From Massilia varians (GTDB lineage: Bacteria > Pseudomonadota > Gammaproteobacteria > Burkholderiales > Burkholderiaceae_D), in NCBI RefSeq assembly GCF_027923905.1, contig NZ_AP026966.1:372001-436000 (forward strand): a DNA stretch of 64,000 nucleotides, read 5' to 3'. Of this stretch, positions 8,829 to 17,636 are shown one piece after another. Below the pieces are notes generated by a model, which worked only from the letters and a program-made list of their open reading frames with translations, searched no databases and was not told where the DNA came from. Position 1 is the stretch's first letter; every line of letters starts with the position of its first letter. A program made the position numbers and the translations under genes.

Positions 8829-10147
8829 GACTTCACACGTCCTTTTTCTTTGAGCTGTTCTCGTTCCACGCGGACAGAGTACTGGTCGATCGCTACCGTA
8901 AGACTCACGATGTAGAAGATGAACGGCTGGTAGGCGATACCGACGAAGGCGCCGCCGGCGAGGTACACGAAGATCGCGGTGGTAAGGGCATCTGCCAGTC
9001 CCGCCATCCAGGACATTCCTTCATGCTTGTGCCATTTTTTTTTCAGCAAATACAATTTCAGCAGTGATAACACGATGATCAGGAAATACATGGCGAAACC
9101 TGGAATGCCTTGTTCGCCCAGCACTTCGAAATAAATGCTGTGAAACGCCTTGCCGCCGCTGACGCCGTCAGGCATGTAGCGTATCGTGCCGTCCGCCAGA
9201 ACGCCATCGATGCGATTGTGTATATAGGCGTCGAAGCCGCCTCCCAAAGGATTGCTGCCGACGAATTGCAGGGTCCACTCCCACACCTTGATCCTGCCGA
9301 GTGCGGAGGAATCCTCGTTATAGGTTTCGATGGTCGACATGCGTGCTCCCCAGGGCGTGTTCGACAGATCGATGTTCATTAGGATAATCGCGGCGATACC
9401 CAGGCCGGCAAACCACATCATCTTGCGCTGCGACTTGAGGATCGAGATCGCCACCAGCACGATCATCGCGATCACACCGGTGCGCGCGGAGGTGCCAACT
9501 ACCGCCGCCACCGCGGTAATGATCACGCCGATGAAGAACAGGCGTGTCAGGCGCGTCTGCGGGAACAGGATGGAATACCGCATGATGAACAATATCAGAG
9601 GGATTAGCATCACCGATACCACAGCCAGCGTACTGCTTTCCGCCAGGCCGGTATTACCAGATCCCATGATCGCCAGCACGCCGTAACCACCACCGCCGCG
9701 CATGGCCTTCACGCCGGCCGAGAAGAAGATGGTCGCGGCCGAGAAGATGAAGACCAGGATAAAGGCTTCGATCTGGACACGGGACCGGAAGATGAACGGA
9801 AAAATCACTGCGAAGATCACCACCTTTGAGGCCCAGTCCCATTTGGTCCAGGCTCTGACGGGAAAATCGGACATGGATGTGGTGAACGTCATCCAAAGGC
9901 CGAACAGCGTTAGCAAAAGGAGGATAAACGTGAAGCGAGGCGGTTGCTTGCGGTCTGCTAGCGTAAACAGGCCGATCGACGCGATGGCGGCGATAAAGGA
10001 CAGCGGCTGTCCGGTCAGGATCGCATAGGCCAATTGCTGGGGCTTGACGATATCGACCCAGACAAAACCAAGTGCCGCGGCGAATGCCGCTGAAAACCCC
10101 ATGAAGAGCAGGCTGCCGAAGACAGCCGTCAGGAATAGACTTTGCAT
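8825..10147 (-). CDS. O-antigen ligase/polymerase-like protein, exosortase A system-associated
   Basis: About 440 residues with 10-12 membrane segments and a large periplasmic loop (WGARMSTIETYNEDSSALGRIKVWEW, then NPLGGGFDAY). It resembles the 'probable O-glycosylation ligase, exosortase A-associated' family. It should polymerise or transfer lipid-linked glycan on the outer face of the inner membrane, possibly onto protein. The start is placed at MQSLFLTAVFGSLL; an upstream Met at 10168 adds 7 residues. It is coupled to the acyltransferase downstream and preceded by a 56-residue membrane peptide gene. Confidence 0.85.
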   Translation of the reverse strand: MQSLFLTAVFGSLLFMGFSAAFAAALGFVWVDIVKPQQLAYAILTGQPLSFIAAIASIGLFTLADRKQPPRFTFILLLLTLFGLWMTFTTSMSDFPVRAWTKWDWASKVVIFAVIFPFIFRSRVQIEAFILVFIFSAATIFFSAGVKAMRGGGGYGVLAIMGSGNTGLAESSTLAVVSVMLIPLILFIMRYSILFPQTRLTRLFFIGVIITAVAAVVGTSARTGVIAMIVLVAISILKSQRKMMWFAGLGIAAIILMNIDLSNTPWGARMSTIETYNEDSSALGRIKVWEWTLQFVGSNPLGGGFDAYIHNRIDGVLADGTIRYMPDGVSGGKAFHSIYFEVLGEQGIPGFAMYFLIIVLSLLKLYLLKKKWHKHEGMSWMAGLADALTTAIFVYLAGGAFVGIAYQPFIFYIVSLTVAIDQYSVRVEREQLKEKGRVKS

Positions 10148-10216
10148 ACGTATCGGTGCGTTGCACAACAGTAACCGGAACGCAGGGATTCCGGACAGGA
10201 GACTGCTGGGCGATGC

Positions 10217-10387
10217 TTACTTTCGGATGCCCTTCCTAGATTTTTTCTGCTCTTTAAGTTGCAGTGCCTGCAGCTGCTGATCGCTATCGGCGGAAAACCA
10301 GGGAAGCACTTTGTCGAGCTTGACCGCTCGAAAAACCGTGTAGACGATGGCCGAGCTGAAGATGAGTATCGCGATGTTGTCAATCAT
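10217..10387 (-). CDS. Small single-pass membrane protein (56 aa), unknown function
   Basis: An ATG at 10387 opens a 56-codon frame ending TAA at 10217. The N-terminus MIDNIAILIFSSAIVYTVFR looks like one membrane helix, followed by an amphipathic, highly charged C-terminus (QALQLKEQKKSRKGIRK). It lies 69 bp before the ligase gene in the same direction, so they probably share a transcript. I do not recognise the family. Codon use looks coding. It may be a small partner of the ligase or polymerase. Confidence 0.6.
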   Translation of the reverse strand: MIDNIAILIFSSAIVYTVFRAVKLDKVLPWFSADSDQQLQALQLKEQKKSRKGIRK

Positions 10388-10805
10388 TGGTGCCTTTTAA
10401 CAGCTATTTTGCCTGCGCCAGAATGCGCAATGCTTGCCTGAATGAAGGATATCACGTGAAGTCGGGCAACACGGTTATAAGCCTAGCAAAAAATTACATT
10501 TTTACTACGAAAGTTATTGCTACGTTCGTAGGACGCTTTTGGTATTGCTAAAAGCGGTTTTGACGTCGAATATCGGTGCGGGCGGGCTCAGGTGCAATAG
10601 GGACAGCGGCGCGTGCCGGCGCCGCTCTGGCGAGGCAATGCAATGATCCGGCCCAGTTCGGCCGTCGGGTGCAAGGCTGCGAGGGCCTGCAGGCGCTGGG
10701 GAGTTGGACGCCAGCAACTGGGCGAACCATTTCTTGAAACGAGGTGCGCGTCTCAGCAGTTCAAGTCGCATCCATATGCAGGTCTGACTGCGCGCCCCCA
10801 AAAAA
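10388..10805. other. Intergenic region with possible gene remnant
   Basis: No intact gene. The first 170 bases are AT-rich and probably hold the promoter of the minus-strand ligase operon. They include an inverted repeat CTACGAA-N13-TTCGTAG at 10507-10533 that could be an operator. From about 10550 to 10800 the base composition returns to coding-like GC. The minus strand reads WMRLELLRRAPRFKKWFAQLL before degenerating, which could be a decayed gene end cut off by the ISL3 insertion. Confidence 0.4.
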
Positions 10806-10925
10806 GGTTCTTCGCGAGGGGAATGGGGGAAGACGGGATTGACGAACTGAGCAGGGAGTGGTGGTGGAAGTCTGATGTTGGTAGATTGATAGTCGCCAAA
10901 AAAATAAATATATCAAACCACCGCC

Positions 10926-11852
10926 ATGCTCCATGCTATGCCCTCTCTCCCGTTTTGGGAAGGCCATATTGTCGACTCCGTCCAGGAACAAGAGGACGGT
11001 TCCCTGCTGATCGTTCTGGAAACCTGCCCGGCAAGCGATGCGCTGTGTGGGGTATGCCACCAGCCCTGCGCCTTGGTGCATGAGCGCCGACGGCGCAAGG
11101 CGTACAGCGCCTTGTCATGGACGAGTTCGCCCTGCACAAAGGGCATCGGTATGCCACTGTCGCCTTGGATGCTGAGCGAATGCGGGTGCTGTGGGTTGGA
11201 GAAGGAAACAGCCGGGAAGCGATCCGGCCATTCTTAGAGATGCTGGGAGATGAAGGTTGCCGGCGTTGCCATGGACATTAATACGGCAATGGATCTCGAA
11301 GTTCGCCAGCAGTGTCTAAACGCGGAAGTTGTCTACGACCTGTTTCACGTGGTGGCCCGCTTTGGCCGCGAAGTGGTTGACCGGGTGCGCGTTGACCAAG
11401 CCAATACCTTGCGTGCCGAACCAAAGGCTCGCCAAGTCATCAAACGTAGCCGCTGGCTGTTACTGCGCAACCGCGACAACCTCAAAGTCGAACAGGCCGT
11501 CAAGCTCGAGGAGCTCCTGGCTGCCAACCAGCCCCTGTCCATCGTCTACCTGCTCAAGACCGAGCTGAAAGAGATCTGGTATGCGCCATCGGTTCGGGAA
11601 GGTGCTCGCCGATGGAAGACTTGGCTCAGGCTTGCCTTGCAAAGCCAGATCGCGCCAGTAATCCAGTTTGCCAAGCGCTTGGCCAAATACCGGCGCGGCA
11701 TCTTGGCTTCGGCCATCTATCCGATGAGCTCATCGATCCTGGAAGGCGTCAACAACCGCATCAAAGTCATCAAGCGCATGGCCTACTGATTTCGGGACGC
11801 ATCCTACTTCTTCCAGAAAATCAAGAATGCGTTCCCCGGCAAAGCGCGATGA
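10926..11852 (+). pseudogene. ISL3-family transposase, deleted and frameshifted
   Basis: The N-terminus has the family zinc-binding segment (ETCPASDALCGVCHQPCALVHERRRR). It then jumps to the catalytic-domain start (VMDEFALHKGHRYATVALDAERMRVLWVGEG) in another frame, so the second Cys pair and the helix-turn-helix are deleted. Near 11245 a further frame change leads to VAMDINTAMDLEVRQQCLNAEVVYDLFHVVA and on to MAY-stop at 11789. The family would continue about 20 residues, and these are still encoded after the TGA (FRDASYFFQKIKNAFPGKAR). It is non-functional. Confidence 0.85.
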
Positions 11853-11855
11853 ACC
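11326..11855 (+). repeat. Direct repeat copy B of the ISL3 3' end
   Basis: Matches 4650-5179 over 530 bp in the same orientation, with about two mismatches near the end. Recombination between the copies would remove 6,676 bp including the glycosyltransferase, flippase, acyltransferase and ligase genes. Confidence 0.9.
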
Positions 11856-11860
11856 AAAAA

Positions 11861-11888
11861 AAAGCGGAAGTCCTAGGACTTCCGCTTT
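11861..11888 (-). terminator. Palindromic rho-independent terminator of the lipoprotein gene
   Basis: Positions 11861-11888 form a perfect 28-nt palindrome (AAAGCGGAAGTCC and its complement around a TAGG-type centre). On the minus strand it is followed by a run of T residues, giving a strong terminator for the gene ending at 11915. The ISL3 element sits directly in that T-tract. Confidence 0.8.
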
Positions 11889-11914
11889 CATGTCATTGAA
11901 AGGTCAGAGCACGA

Positions 11915-14776
11915 TCAACGCGGGATTACAGCGTAGTTCGGTTCCTCTGAAAAGTCTGGCTTGTACTGAAGGGCAGTGTACTGCGCCCATGCTTTCGCGC
12001 CGTTCGCGTTGGCACCCACTGCGTAGGCCAGGGCCGGCTGCATGATGCCTTGCTGTCCGATCGGTGACAGGGTACCGACCATCTCACCGACACGGACACC
12101 CAGAGCCGATGCAAGTTGCGAGCTGCCGCAAGCCATTGCACTGGTCGTCGGGTTGCTGGCCTGGTAGGCTTGGCCGATCGTTGTATAGAACGGCGCGCTG
12201 CTGCTGTCGCGAACCTTCAGGCTGTAGGCCGGGGCCTGGACCCAGCAATAGCCGCTCCCGATCATGCGTTCCACCACAAACTTCGATTTCCATGCCAGGA
12301 AGGGCTGGGCATTGGTGAAACCGAGTTCCACCATGCGGCCGATTGCCGACGTCAGGAAGTCATCCTGCCAAGGTGCCACGCCGGTGTTGCCGTCATACTC
12401 GACGGCATAGCCGTTGGTCACGATACCCAGCTTGTTGGTAGCAGCATTTTTGGTGTAGGTAGCGTTGTAGTAATCGATGTTGTTGTTCACCAGTGCCGTC
12501 AGGGCTGCCTTCTGCGGATCGTTATCCGGGGTAATGAAGGCAGCTTCCGCCATCGTACGCAAGGTCCATGCTTGACCGCGCACCTGATTATCCATCACCA
12601 AGCCCTTGCCCGCGCCGCGGTATTGCGGTGCGATCTGAAAGCTGTTGAAGCTGGCCCAGAACTGCAGTTCCTCCAGGTGATAGTAGTCACCAGTCAGGAG
12701 GTAAGGCACGTAGGAGAACGCCGGCTGGTGCGGGGTATCGGCGGTCAACGGCGTGCTGCACAGCGTATCGGGGCAAGCAGGCAGCAGTTCGCTCTTGCCG
12801 GTTGCAGGGTTGATCGAACCGCTCTCATAACGGGCCAGGTAAGGATACGAGGCCAGGGTCACCGGACGGCCGGTGTTCTTGTCGCGATAGTGTGCGGACC
12901 ACGAACCGGCTGCTTCCGACATGCCCAATGCGACATCTTTCATGCGCTGGTCCATGCTCAGCAGGTACAGCGCGTTCCAGGTCGGCATCAGCCCGATGTC
13001 ATTGCGTGCACCGGTCATCGGCATGTAGGCGGCGCCCAGGGCTGGTTGCATCGGGCCGACTTTCGCCGTGCTCCAGCGTGACTTCCACGATGCCAAGGTG
13101 GTTTCCCGGATAGCCAGCGACTGGTTGTAGTTCGGCACTGCCTTGCTTGCAATCAAGTACTTGGTGTTGTGACGCACGTTCAGCGCTTGCGCCTTGCCCC
13201 ACCAGAAAATCTTGCGCCAGCGGGCGTGGTGGTAATGGGTCAGCGCGGCTTGCGAGAAGACCGATTGGCCGCCGACCGTCACCTGCGCATCGTAGGTAAA
13301 GTTCTGAGGGGCGGCCTGGAAGACCCAGCCGTTCTCGACGGTGACGTCAACGCGGGCGCTGTTGGTGCCAGTGTAGTGACGGATGGCGAATTGAGCCATG
13401 AGGTGCGGATGCTCGACGCCCGACGAGGTCTTCAGCGGAGCCTGCACCACCCATTCATTGGCCAGCGAACCCGACAGCCAAGTCGTGTACTTGCCCGTCT
13501 TCAGCAGCTCATCGGCCGAGGCTTTGTACTGGACGCCGCCGATGGTGGCAGTAAAGGCTGCGGTGAAGCCGCTGTTCAGCAGCGATGCCGGAGTTGCCGG
13601 GGCCGTTGTTGCGGTGGCGGTCGCCTTGACCAGGCTGATGTTTTCCGATGCGTTCGCCGCGCTGCTCGAGAGCTGGGCGGTGATTACGGCGTGGCGCAGC
13701 GAGCCGTCGGCATGGCGTGCCTTGACGTCGACCTGCAGCGGCACCGAAGCGCCGGCGGCGTTGCTGCCGACCAGGGTCTCGCCGTTGCGCACATCGCCTT
13801 GCAGGAAAGTCTGGCCAAAGGTAGCGGCCGCATTGGCTTGGGTGGTAGCCGTAGCGTTGGTTAACTGGACCGTCGTGATGGCGCCACCGGTCGGCGCCGG
13901 AACCGGATTAGTCGACGTCGGGTTGCTCGGGGCCGGAGCCGGCTCTAGGGTCGGAGTCGGAGTCGGGGTCGGAGTCGGAGTCGGAGTGACGGTGGTGGTG
14001 CCGACGCTGCAGGACTTGCCATAGTTTGGCGCCGGATCGCCGAACACGGCGTTCGTGCAGGCAACCGAACCGGTCACGGTCTTGGTGAAGAATTTGTCCG
14101 CGGTGCCGTAGCGCACGGTGGCGGTGCCGCTGACCGCGCAGGTGCCGCCTTCGGTGGCGCACACGGTCCAGGACGACGGGGGCGTTGGCGAAGTTGTCGG
14201 TGCGGTCGGTGCCGTTGCCGTGACCGTGCCGACGCTGCAGGACTTGCCATAATTTGGCGCCGGATCGCCGAACACGGCGTTCGAGCAGGTGATCGGACCG
14301 GTTAGGGTCTTGATGACGTATTTGGTATCGGTACCGTAGCGTACCTGGGCCGTGCCGCTGAATGCGCACTGGCCGTCCTCCTTGGCGCACACGCTCCAGG
14401 TAGTGGGTGAAGTCGTCGTAGTCAGGGTGGTTTCAACCGGGACGACGCCGATACTGCAGGTCTTGCCATAATTTGGCGCCGGATCGCCGAACACGGTGTT
14501 CGAGCAGGCGACCGGACCGGTCACGCTCTTGGTGACGAATTTGTCCGCGGTACCGTAGCGCACGATGGCGGTGCCACTGAACGCGCAGGTGCCGCCTTCG
14601 GTGGCGCATTTGGTCCACGATTCGGGAGTGTAAGTGGTCGATGCTAGGCTGGTGGCACCCATCGTGCCGATTGAGATTGCTGGCGTTTCAAGCGCCGCAT
14701 CATTGCCGCCGCCGCATGCCGACAAGCTGAGGCAAACGGCTGCAGCCAGGAGGGGAGAACTGTACGAATTTCGCAT
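11915..14776 (-). CDS. Secreted lipoprotein with three Cys-rich repeats and a large C-terminal domain
   Basis: 953 residues. The N-terminus is a lipoprotein signal (LAAAVCLSLSACGGG). Three repeats of about 57 residues follow, near residues 54-110, 126-183 and 202-263. Each has the pattern W..CA.E.G.CA.SGTA.VRYGT...KT.TG...C.N.VFGDPAPNYGK.CS, a module found at the ends of secreted carbohydrate-active enzymes. A Pro-Thr linker follows (TPTPTPTPTPTPTLEP). The remaining 650 residues resemble uncharacterised secreted lyase-like proteins (SLRHAVITAQL; HLMAQFAIRHYTG). A role in binding or trimming polysaccharide is inferred. It has its own terminator and lies divergent to the beta-helix protein gene. 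Confidence 0.75.
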   Translation of the reverse strand: MRNSYSSPLLAAAVCLSLSACGGGNDAALETPAISIGTMGATSLASTTYTPESWTKCATEGGTCAFSGTAIVRYGTADKFVTKSVTGPVACSNTVFGDPAPNYGKTCSIGVVPVETTLTTTTSPTTWSVCAKEDGQCAFSGTAQVRYGTDTKYVIKTLTGPITCSNAVFGDPAPNYGKSCSVGTVTATAPTAPTTSPTPPSSWTVCATEGGTCAVSGTATVRYGTADKFFTKTVTGSVACTNAVFGDPAPNYGKSCSVGTTTVTPTPTPTPTPTPTLEPAPAPSNPTSTNPVPAPTGGAITTVQLTNATATTQANAAATFGQTFLQGDVRNGETLVGSNAAGASVPLQVDVKARHADGSLRHAVITAQLSSSAANASENISLVKATATATTAPATPASLLNSGFTAAFTATIGGVQYKASADELLKTGKYTTWLSGSLANEWVVQAPLKTSSGVEHPHLMAQFAIRHYTGTNSARVDVTVENGWVFQAAPQNFTYDAQVTVGGQSVFSQAALTHYHHARWRKIFWWGKAQALNVRHNTKYLIASKAVPNYNQSLAIRETTLASWKSRWSTAKVGPMQPALGAAYMPMTGARNDIGLMPTWNALYLLSMDQRMKDVALGMSEAAGSWSAHYRDKNTGRPVTLASYPYLARYESGSINPATGKSELLPACPDTLCSTPLTADTPHQPAFSYVPYLLTGDYYHLEELQFWASFNSFQIAPQYRGAGKGLVMDNQVRGQAWTLRTMAEAAFITPDNDPQKAALTALVNNNIDYYNATYTKNAATNKLGIVTNGYAVEYDGNTGVAPWQDDFLTSAIGRMVELGFTNAQPFLAWKSKFVVERMIGSGYCWVQAPAYSLKVRDSSSAPFYTTIGQAYQASNPTTSAMACGSSQLASALGVRVGEMVGTLSPIGQQGIMQPALAYAVGANANGAKAWAQYTALQYKPDFSEEPNYAVIPR

Positions 14777-14991
14777 ATCTGAGCTGTCCTAAATATTTAC
14801 GGCAGGAAATAGTGCCGCACGGATAGACTCAGATTACTCCTGGAAACTTAATGAAAGTAGGAAAAATTCTAAATTGACACTGAAAAAAATTCAAAAAATG
14901 CGCAGATACAACAAAATATTGTTGTTAAAATTATCCTTATTGTCAATTTGCATGCATTTTTTTTATAGTTTTCGATGTTTTGTAACAACAT

Positions 14992-15007
14992 TGTGACGAC
15001 CGTCACA
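14992..15007. promoter_or_regulatory. CRP-family binding site
   Basis: The sequence TGTGA-CGACCG-TCACA matches the full CRP/Clp consensus TGTGA-N6-TCACA. It lies in the 281-bp AT-rich gap between the divergent lipoprotein gene (start 14776) and beta-helix gene (start 15058). A cyclic-nucleotide-responsive regulator could control either gene. The site is only about 50 bp upstream of the plus-strand start, compatible with activation or repression. Confidence 0.6.
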
Positions 15008-15057
15008 GACGAATGCCTTGTGGCATAATCTTTTGACTTTCTGGCTCCCAAGAACAC

Positions 15058-16575
15058 ATGCGGCGCCTTCATTCTCTATCTAGGCTCAACATGCGAAAAC
15101 AAGCTGGTGTTTCCAGCAGCTCCACATCTCCACGCCGTGGAAGCAGGCGCGTGTGGCTGTCGCTTGGGCTGGCGAGTCTCGGACTGGCTGCAGTGGCTGG
15201 AAGCGTCGTCCTGTATTACCTGGACCATGCCGGTATCACGCCGCGTTCCTTGGGGCCGTATGTGGAGCGTCGCAGCGATGGCCACAACCCGCTGATAGAA
15301 TCAATCGGCGCATACGCCCGACAATGGCTGGTGTATGTGGATCGCGGCAATCCGCCGCTGCGCAGCGAGTTCTGGAGCGGCAAAGTTGGCATGCAGACGT
15401 CGGGTCACCTTGTTCCTGTTCCGCCTGAGGGGCAGGAAGTCCTGATCGCGGACAGTGCTGGCCTGTTGCGTGCCATCGCCGAGGCACTGCCGGGCCAAGT
15501 CATTACGCTGCTGCCCGGCCGCTACCGCTTCGATTACCGGATCCTGGCGGCGCGTCCCGGCCAGGCGGATGCACCGATCGTAGTGCGGGCTCAAACGCCC
15601 GGCAGCGTCCACCTGGACATGAATACGCATGAAGGCTTCAAGGTATCGGCGCCCTACTGGCGCTTTGAAAACCTGTCCATGCAAGGGAAGTGCACGGACG
15701 CGCCGTGCGAGCATGCATTCCATGTCGTGGGCAATGCCCATCACTTTGCTGCGGTCAATAACTTGATTGTCGACTACAACGCGCATGTGAAGATCAACGG
15801 AGAGGCTGGACAGCACCCCGATCATGGTCTGCTTGAATGGAATACGCTGCGCAACAATACGATCAGGGCGACACACAAGCCTGTCACGCCGATCGATGTG
15901 GTCACGGCGAGCCACTGGATCGTCCGTCGCAACCTGATCAGCGACTTCATCAAGGGCGATGGTGACCGGATCAGCTACGGCGCCTTCTTTAAAGGTGCCG
16001 GTAGCAATAACCTTATGGAACAAAACCTTGTGCTGTGCGAAGACCGGCTGCGCGGTGCGCCAGGCCAGCGTGTCGGCCTGTCGCTGGGAGGGGGCGGTAC
16101 CGAAAAGATGTTCTGCCGCGACGGCGGCAAATGTATCACCGAGCAGACCGACAGCACTCTGCGCGCCAACCTGATTGCATCGTGTTCGGATGACGGCATT
16201 TACCTGAACTCCGCTGCGCGCAGCAAACTGATTCACAACACGCTCATCGACACCGGCGGCATCGCGGTACGCTTCCCGAGCAGCAGCGCCACGATCGACG
16301 GCAACCTGGTGGATGGCATCGTTCGCAGCCGCGACGGCGGCATCCTGCACATGGGGGATAACCACTATTCGTCGGCGGCACGGCTGTATACCGGAAGCCA
16401 TCCGCAGCGTGCGTTGTTCCGTGATCCGCTCGGCTTCGATTTCCGCTGGCGCGAGCCGGCCGAACGCCGCCTGATGCGCGGAGAAACCGTGCCCGACCTG
16501 TGTGGTCCGGTGCGTGCTGAAAGGCCGCGCTACGGGGCTTTCGACGACTTCAGCGGCTGTATGCGCTCACTCTGA
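15058..16575 (+). CDS. Right-handed parallel beta-helix protein (polysaccharide lyase-like), membrane-anchored
   Basis: 505 residues. After a basic N-terminus there is one hydrophobic segment (WLSLGLASLGLAAVAGSVVLYYL, about residues 33-55), so the rest is periplasmic or exported. From about residue 130 it shows a pectate-lyase/PL6-like beta-helix (GQVITLLPGRYRF; APYWRFENLSMQG; HHFAAVNNLIVDYNAH; SKLIHNTLIDTGG). Such proteins bind or cleave acidic polysaccharides, which suits an EPS locus that makes uronic acids. An in-frame ATG at 15091 is an alternative start. The catalytic activity is inferred from fold only. Confidence 0.8.
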   Translation: MRRLHSLSRLNMRKQAGVSSSSTSPRRGSRRVWLSLGLASLGLAAVAGSVVLYYLDHAGITPRSLGPYVERRSDGHNPLIESIGAYARQWLVYVDRGNPPLRSEFWSGKVGMQTSGHLVPVPPEGQEVLIADSAGLLRAIAEALPGQVITLLPGRYRFDYRILAARPGQADAPIVVRAQTPGSVHLDMNTHEGFKVSAPYWRFENLSMQGKCTDAPCEHAFHVVGNAHHFAAVNNLIVDYNAHVKINGEAGQHPDHGLLEWNTLRNNTIRATHKPVTPIDVVTASHWIVRRNLISDFIKGDGDRISYGAFFKGAGSNNLMEQNLVLCEDRLRGAPGQRVGLSLGGGGTEKMFCRDGGKCITEQTDSTLRANLIASCSDDGIYLNSAARSKLIHNTLIDTGGIAVRFPSSSATIDGNLVDGIVRSRDGGILHMGDNHYSSAARLYTGSHPQRALFRDPLGFDFRWREPAERRLMRGETVPDLCGPVRAERPRYGAFDDFSGCMRSL

Positions 16576-16589
16576 CCGGTGGCCGCCCC

Positions 16590-17636
16590 TCAGAAGCCGA
16601 GGCGCCAGCGCAAGCGGGTAAAGTTGTGCACAATCGGCGTGAGCGCCGAGCGGCTTTGCCAGATGCCCCGGTATAACTGATATTCCTGATTGGCGATCTC
16701 GCGCTTGATCGGCGTGTCGCCTTCGCCGCGGTCGACCGTGTCGAAACCGGCGGCGCGGCTGGATTCAATAATCGCATGCAGCAGCAGGCGGCCCGGAGAA
16801 TATTTCGAGAATTCCTGGTTGTAGACCGGGAACCACATGTGCAGTATGCCGTTGCCCATGATGCCGAAATGCGATGCGATCCAGGCGTCGCCGGCGTACA
16901 GCGAAGACAGTACACCCTGGCAGCTGTCGAAACGGTAGTCCAGCAGCCTGGACAAGGTATTGCGCTTCCAGCTCTCCTTCAGCGAATCGGGAGCGCCGCT
17001 GGAGCGGTATTGGGCGCGCTTCTGCCGGATGAGCAGCTCGAGGGCTTCGGTACGATTGCCTTCCACATTGAATTCGAAACGCAGCGGCCCGACTTCCTCG
17101 GTCAGCTTGCGGGTGCGGCGCGCGCTTTCTTTCAGATAGTGCTTGCCAATCGACGGCACCGAGTTGAGGACCGGGACCGCTTGCGGATCGACGCGGGTAC
17201 GCAGGCCAACTCGCGGCTGGCTTGCCGCGAGTCCATAGTGCAACTGCGACTCGGCGAGATGCGAAAAGTTTAAATAATTGATCTTGGCCAAGCGGAGCAA
17301 TTCCTCAGGGCTGGTGCGAAAACCGCTATGGGCAACCACACCGAAGGTATCCGTCATTTCGCCACCGATGCGCTCGGCAACTCCGAACATGCTTGCCAGT
17401 CCGCTTGCGTAGGAATGTGGGAAGAATGCCGAGATCTGATCCTCGTCCCGGACGATACACACGCGCGCATCTAGTCCCGCTTCCGCCACGGCGCGGGCAT
17501 AGTGGGCGCTCATGAATGGCGATGCAAGATGAGGCTGGGTAGTTGACAACTCCTGCCATGTCTGGAGTTCTTCTGGAGAAAGGCTGTCAGCCTTTTTCAG
17601 GATGGCACGGCGTGAACGATTTTGCATTTTTCGCAA
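16590..17636 (-). CDS. GNAT family N-acetyltransferase (CelD/BioF2-like)
   Basis: 348 residues with the acetyltransferase_6 pattern: an N-terminal half ending in SARRTRKLTEEVGPLRFEF and a C-terminal half with SSLYAGDAWIASHFGIMGNGILHMWFPVYNQEFSKYSPGRLLLHAIIESSRAAGFDTVDRGEG. Proteins of this type occur in EPS loci and are thought to acylate sugar precursors or resemble FemAB ligases. An alternative start is the Met at 17627. It converges on the beta-helix gene with a 14-bp gap. Two further proteins of this broad class lie at 28922-29959 and 48857-49954. Confidence 0.8.
   Translation of the reverse strand: MRKMQNRSRRAILKKADSLSPEELQTWQELSTTQPHLASPFMSAHYARAVAEAGLDARVCIVRDEDQISAFFPHSYASGLASMFGVAERIGGEMTDTFGVVAHSGFRTSPEELLRLAKINYLNFSHLAESQLHYGLAASQPRVGLRTRVDPQAVPVLNSVPSIGKHYLKESARRTRKLTEEVGPLRFEFNVEGNRTEALELLIRQKRAQYRSSGAPDSLKESWKRNTLSRLLDYRFDSCQGVLSSLYAGDAWIASHFGIMGNGILHMWFPVYNQEFSKYSPGRLLLHAIIESSRAAGFDTVDRGEGDTPIKREIANQEYQLYRGIWQSRSALTPIVHNFTRLRWRLGF

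Larger units (their letters stand above)
10806..11855 (+). mobile_element. ISL3-family insertion sequence, internally deleted (copy B)
   Basis: Bounded by terminal repeats starting GGTTCTTCGCG (10806) and, read from the other end, GGTTCATCGCG (11855). This is typical of ISL3 elements. The flanks are CCAAAAAA on the left and eight A residues on the right, an imperfect 8-bp A-rich target duplication. The transposase inside is broken. At about 1.05 kb it is shorter than the usual 1.3-1.5 kb. Confidence 0.85.

Noticed and set aside
10605..10626. GC-rich hairpin AGCGGCGC / GCGCCGCT as terminator
   Set aside because: No T-run follows on either strand.
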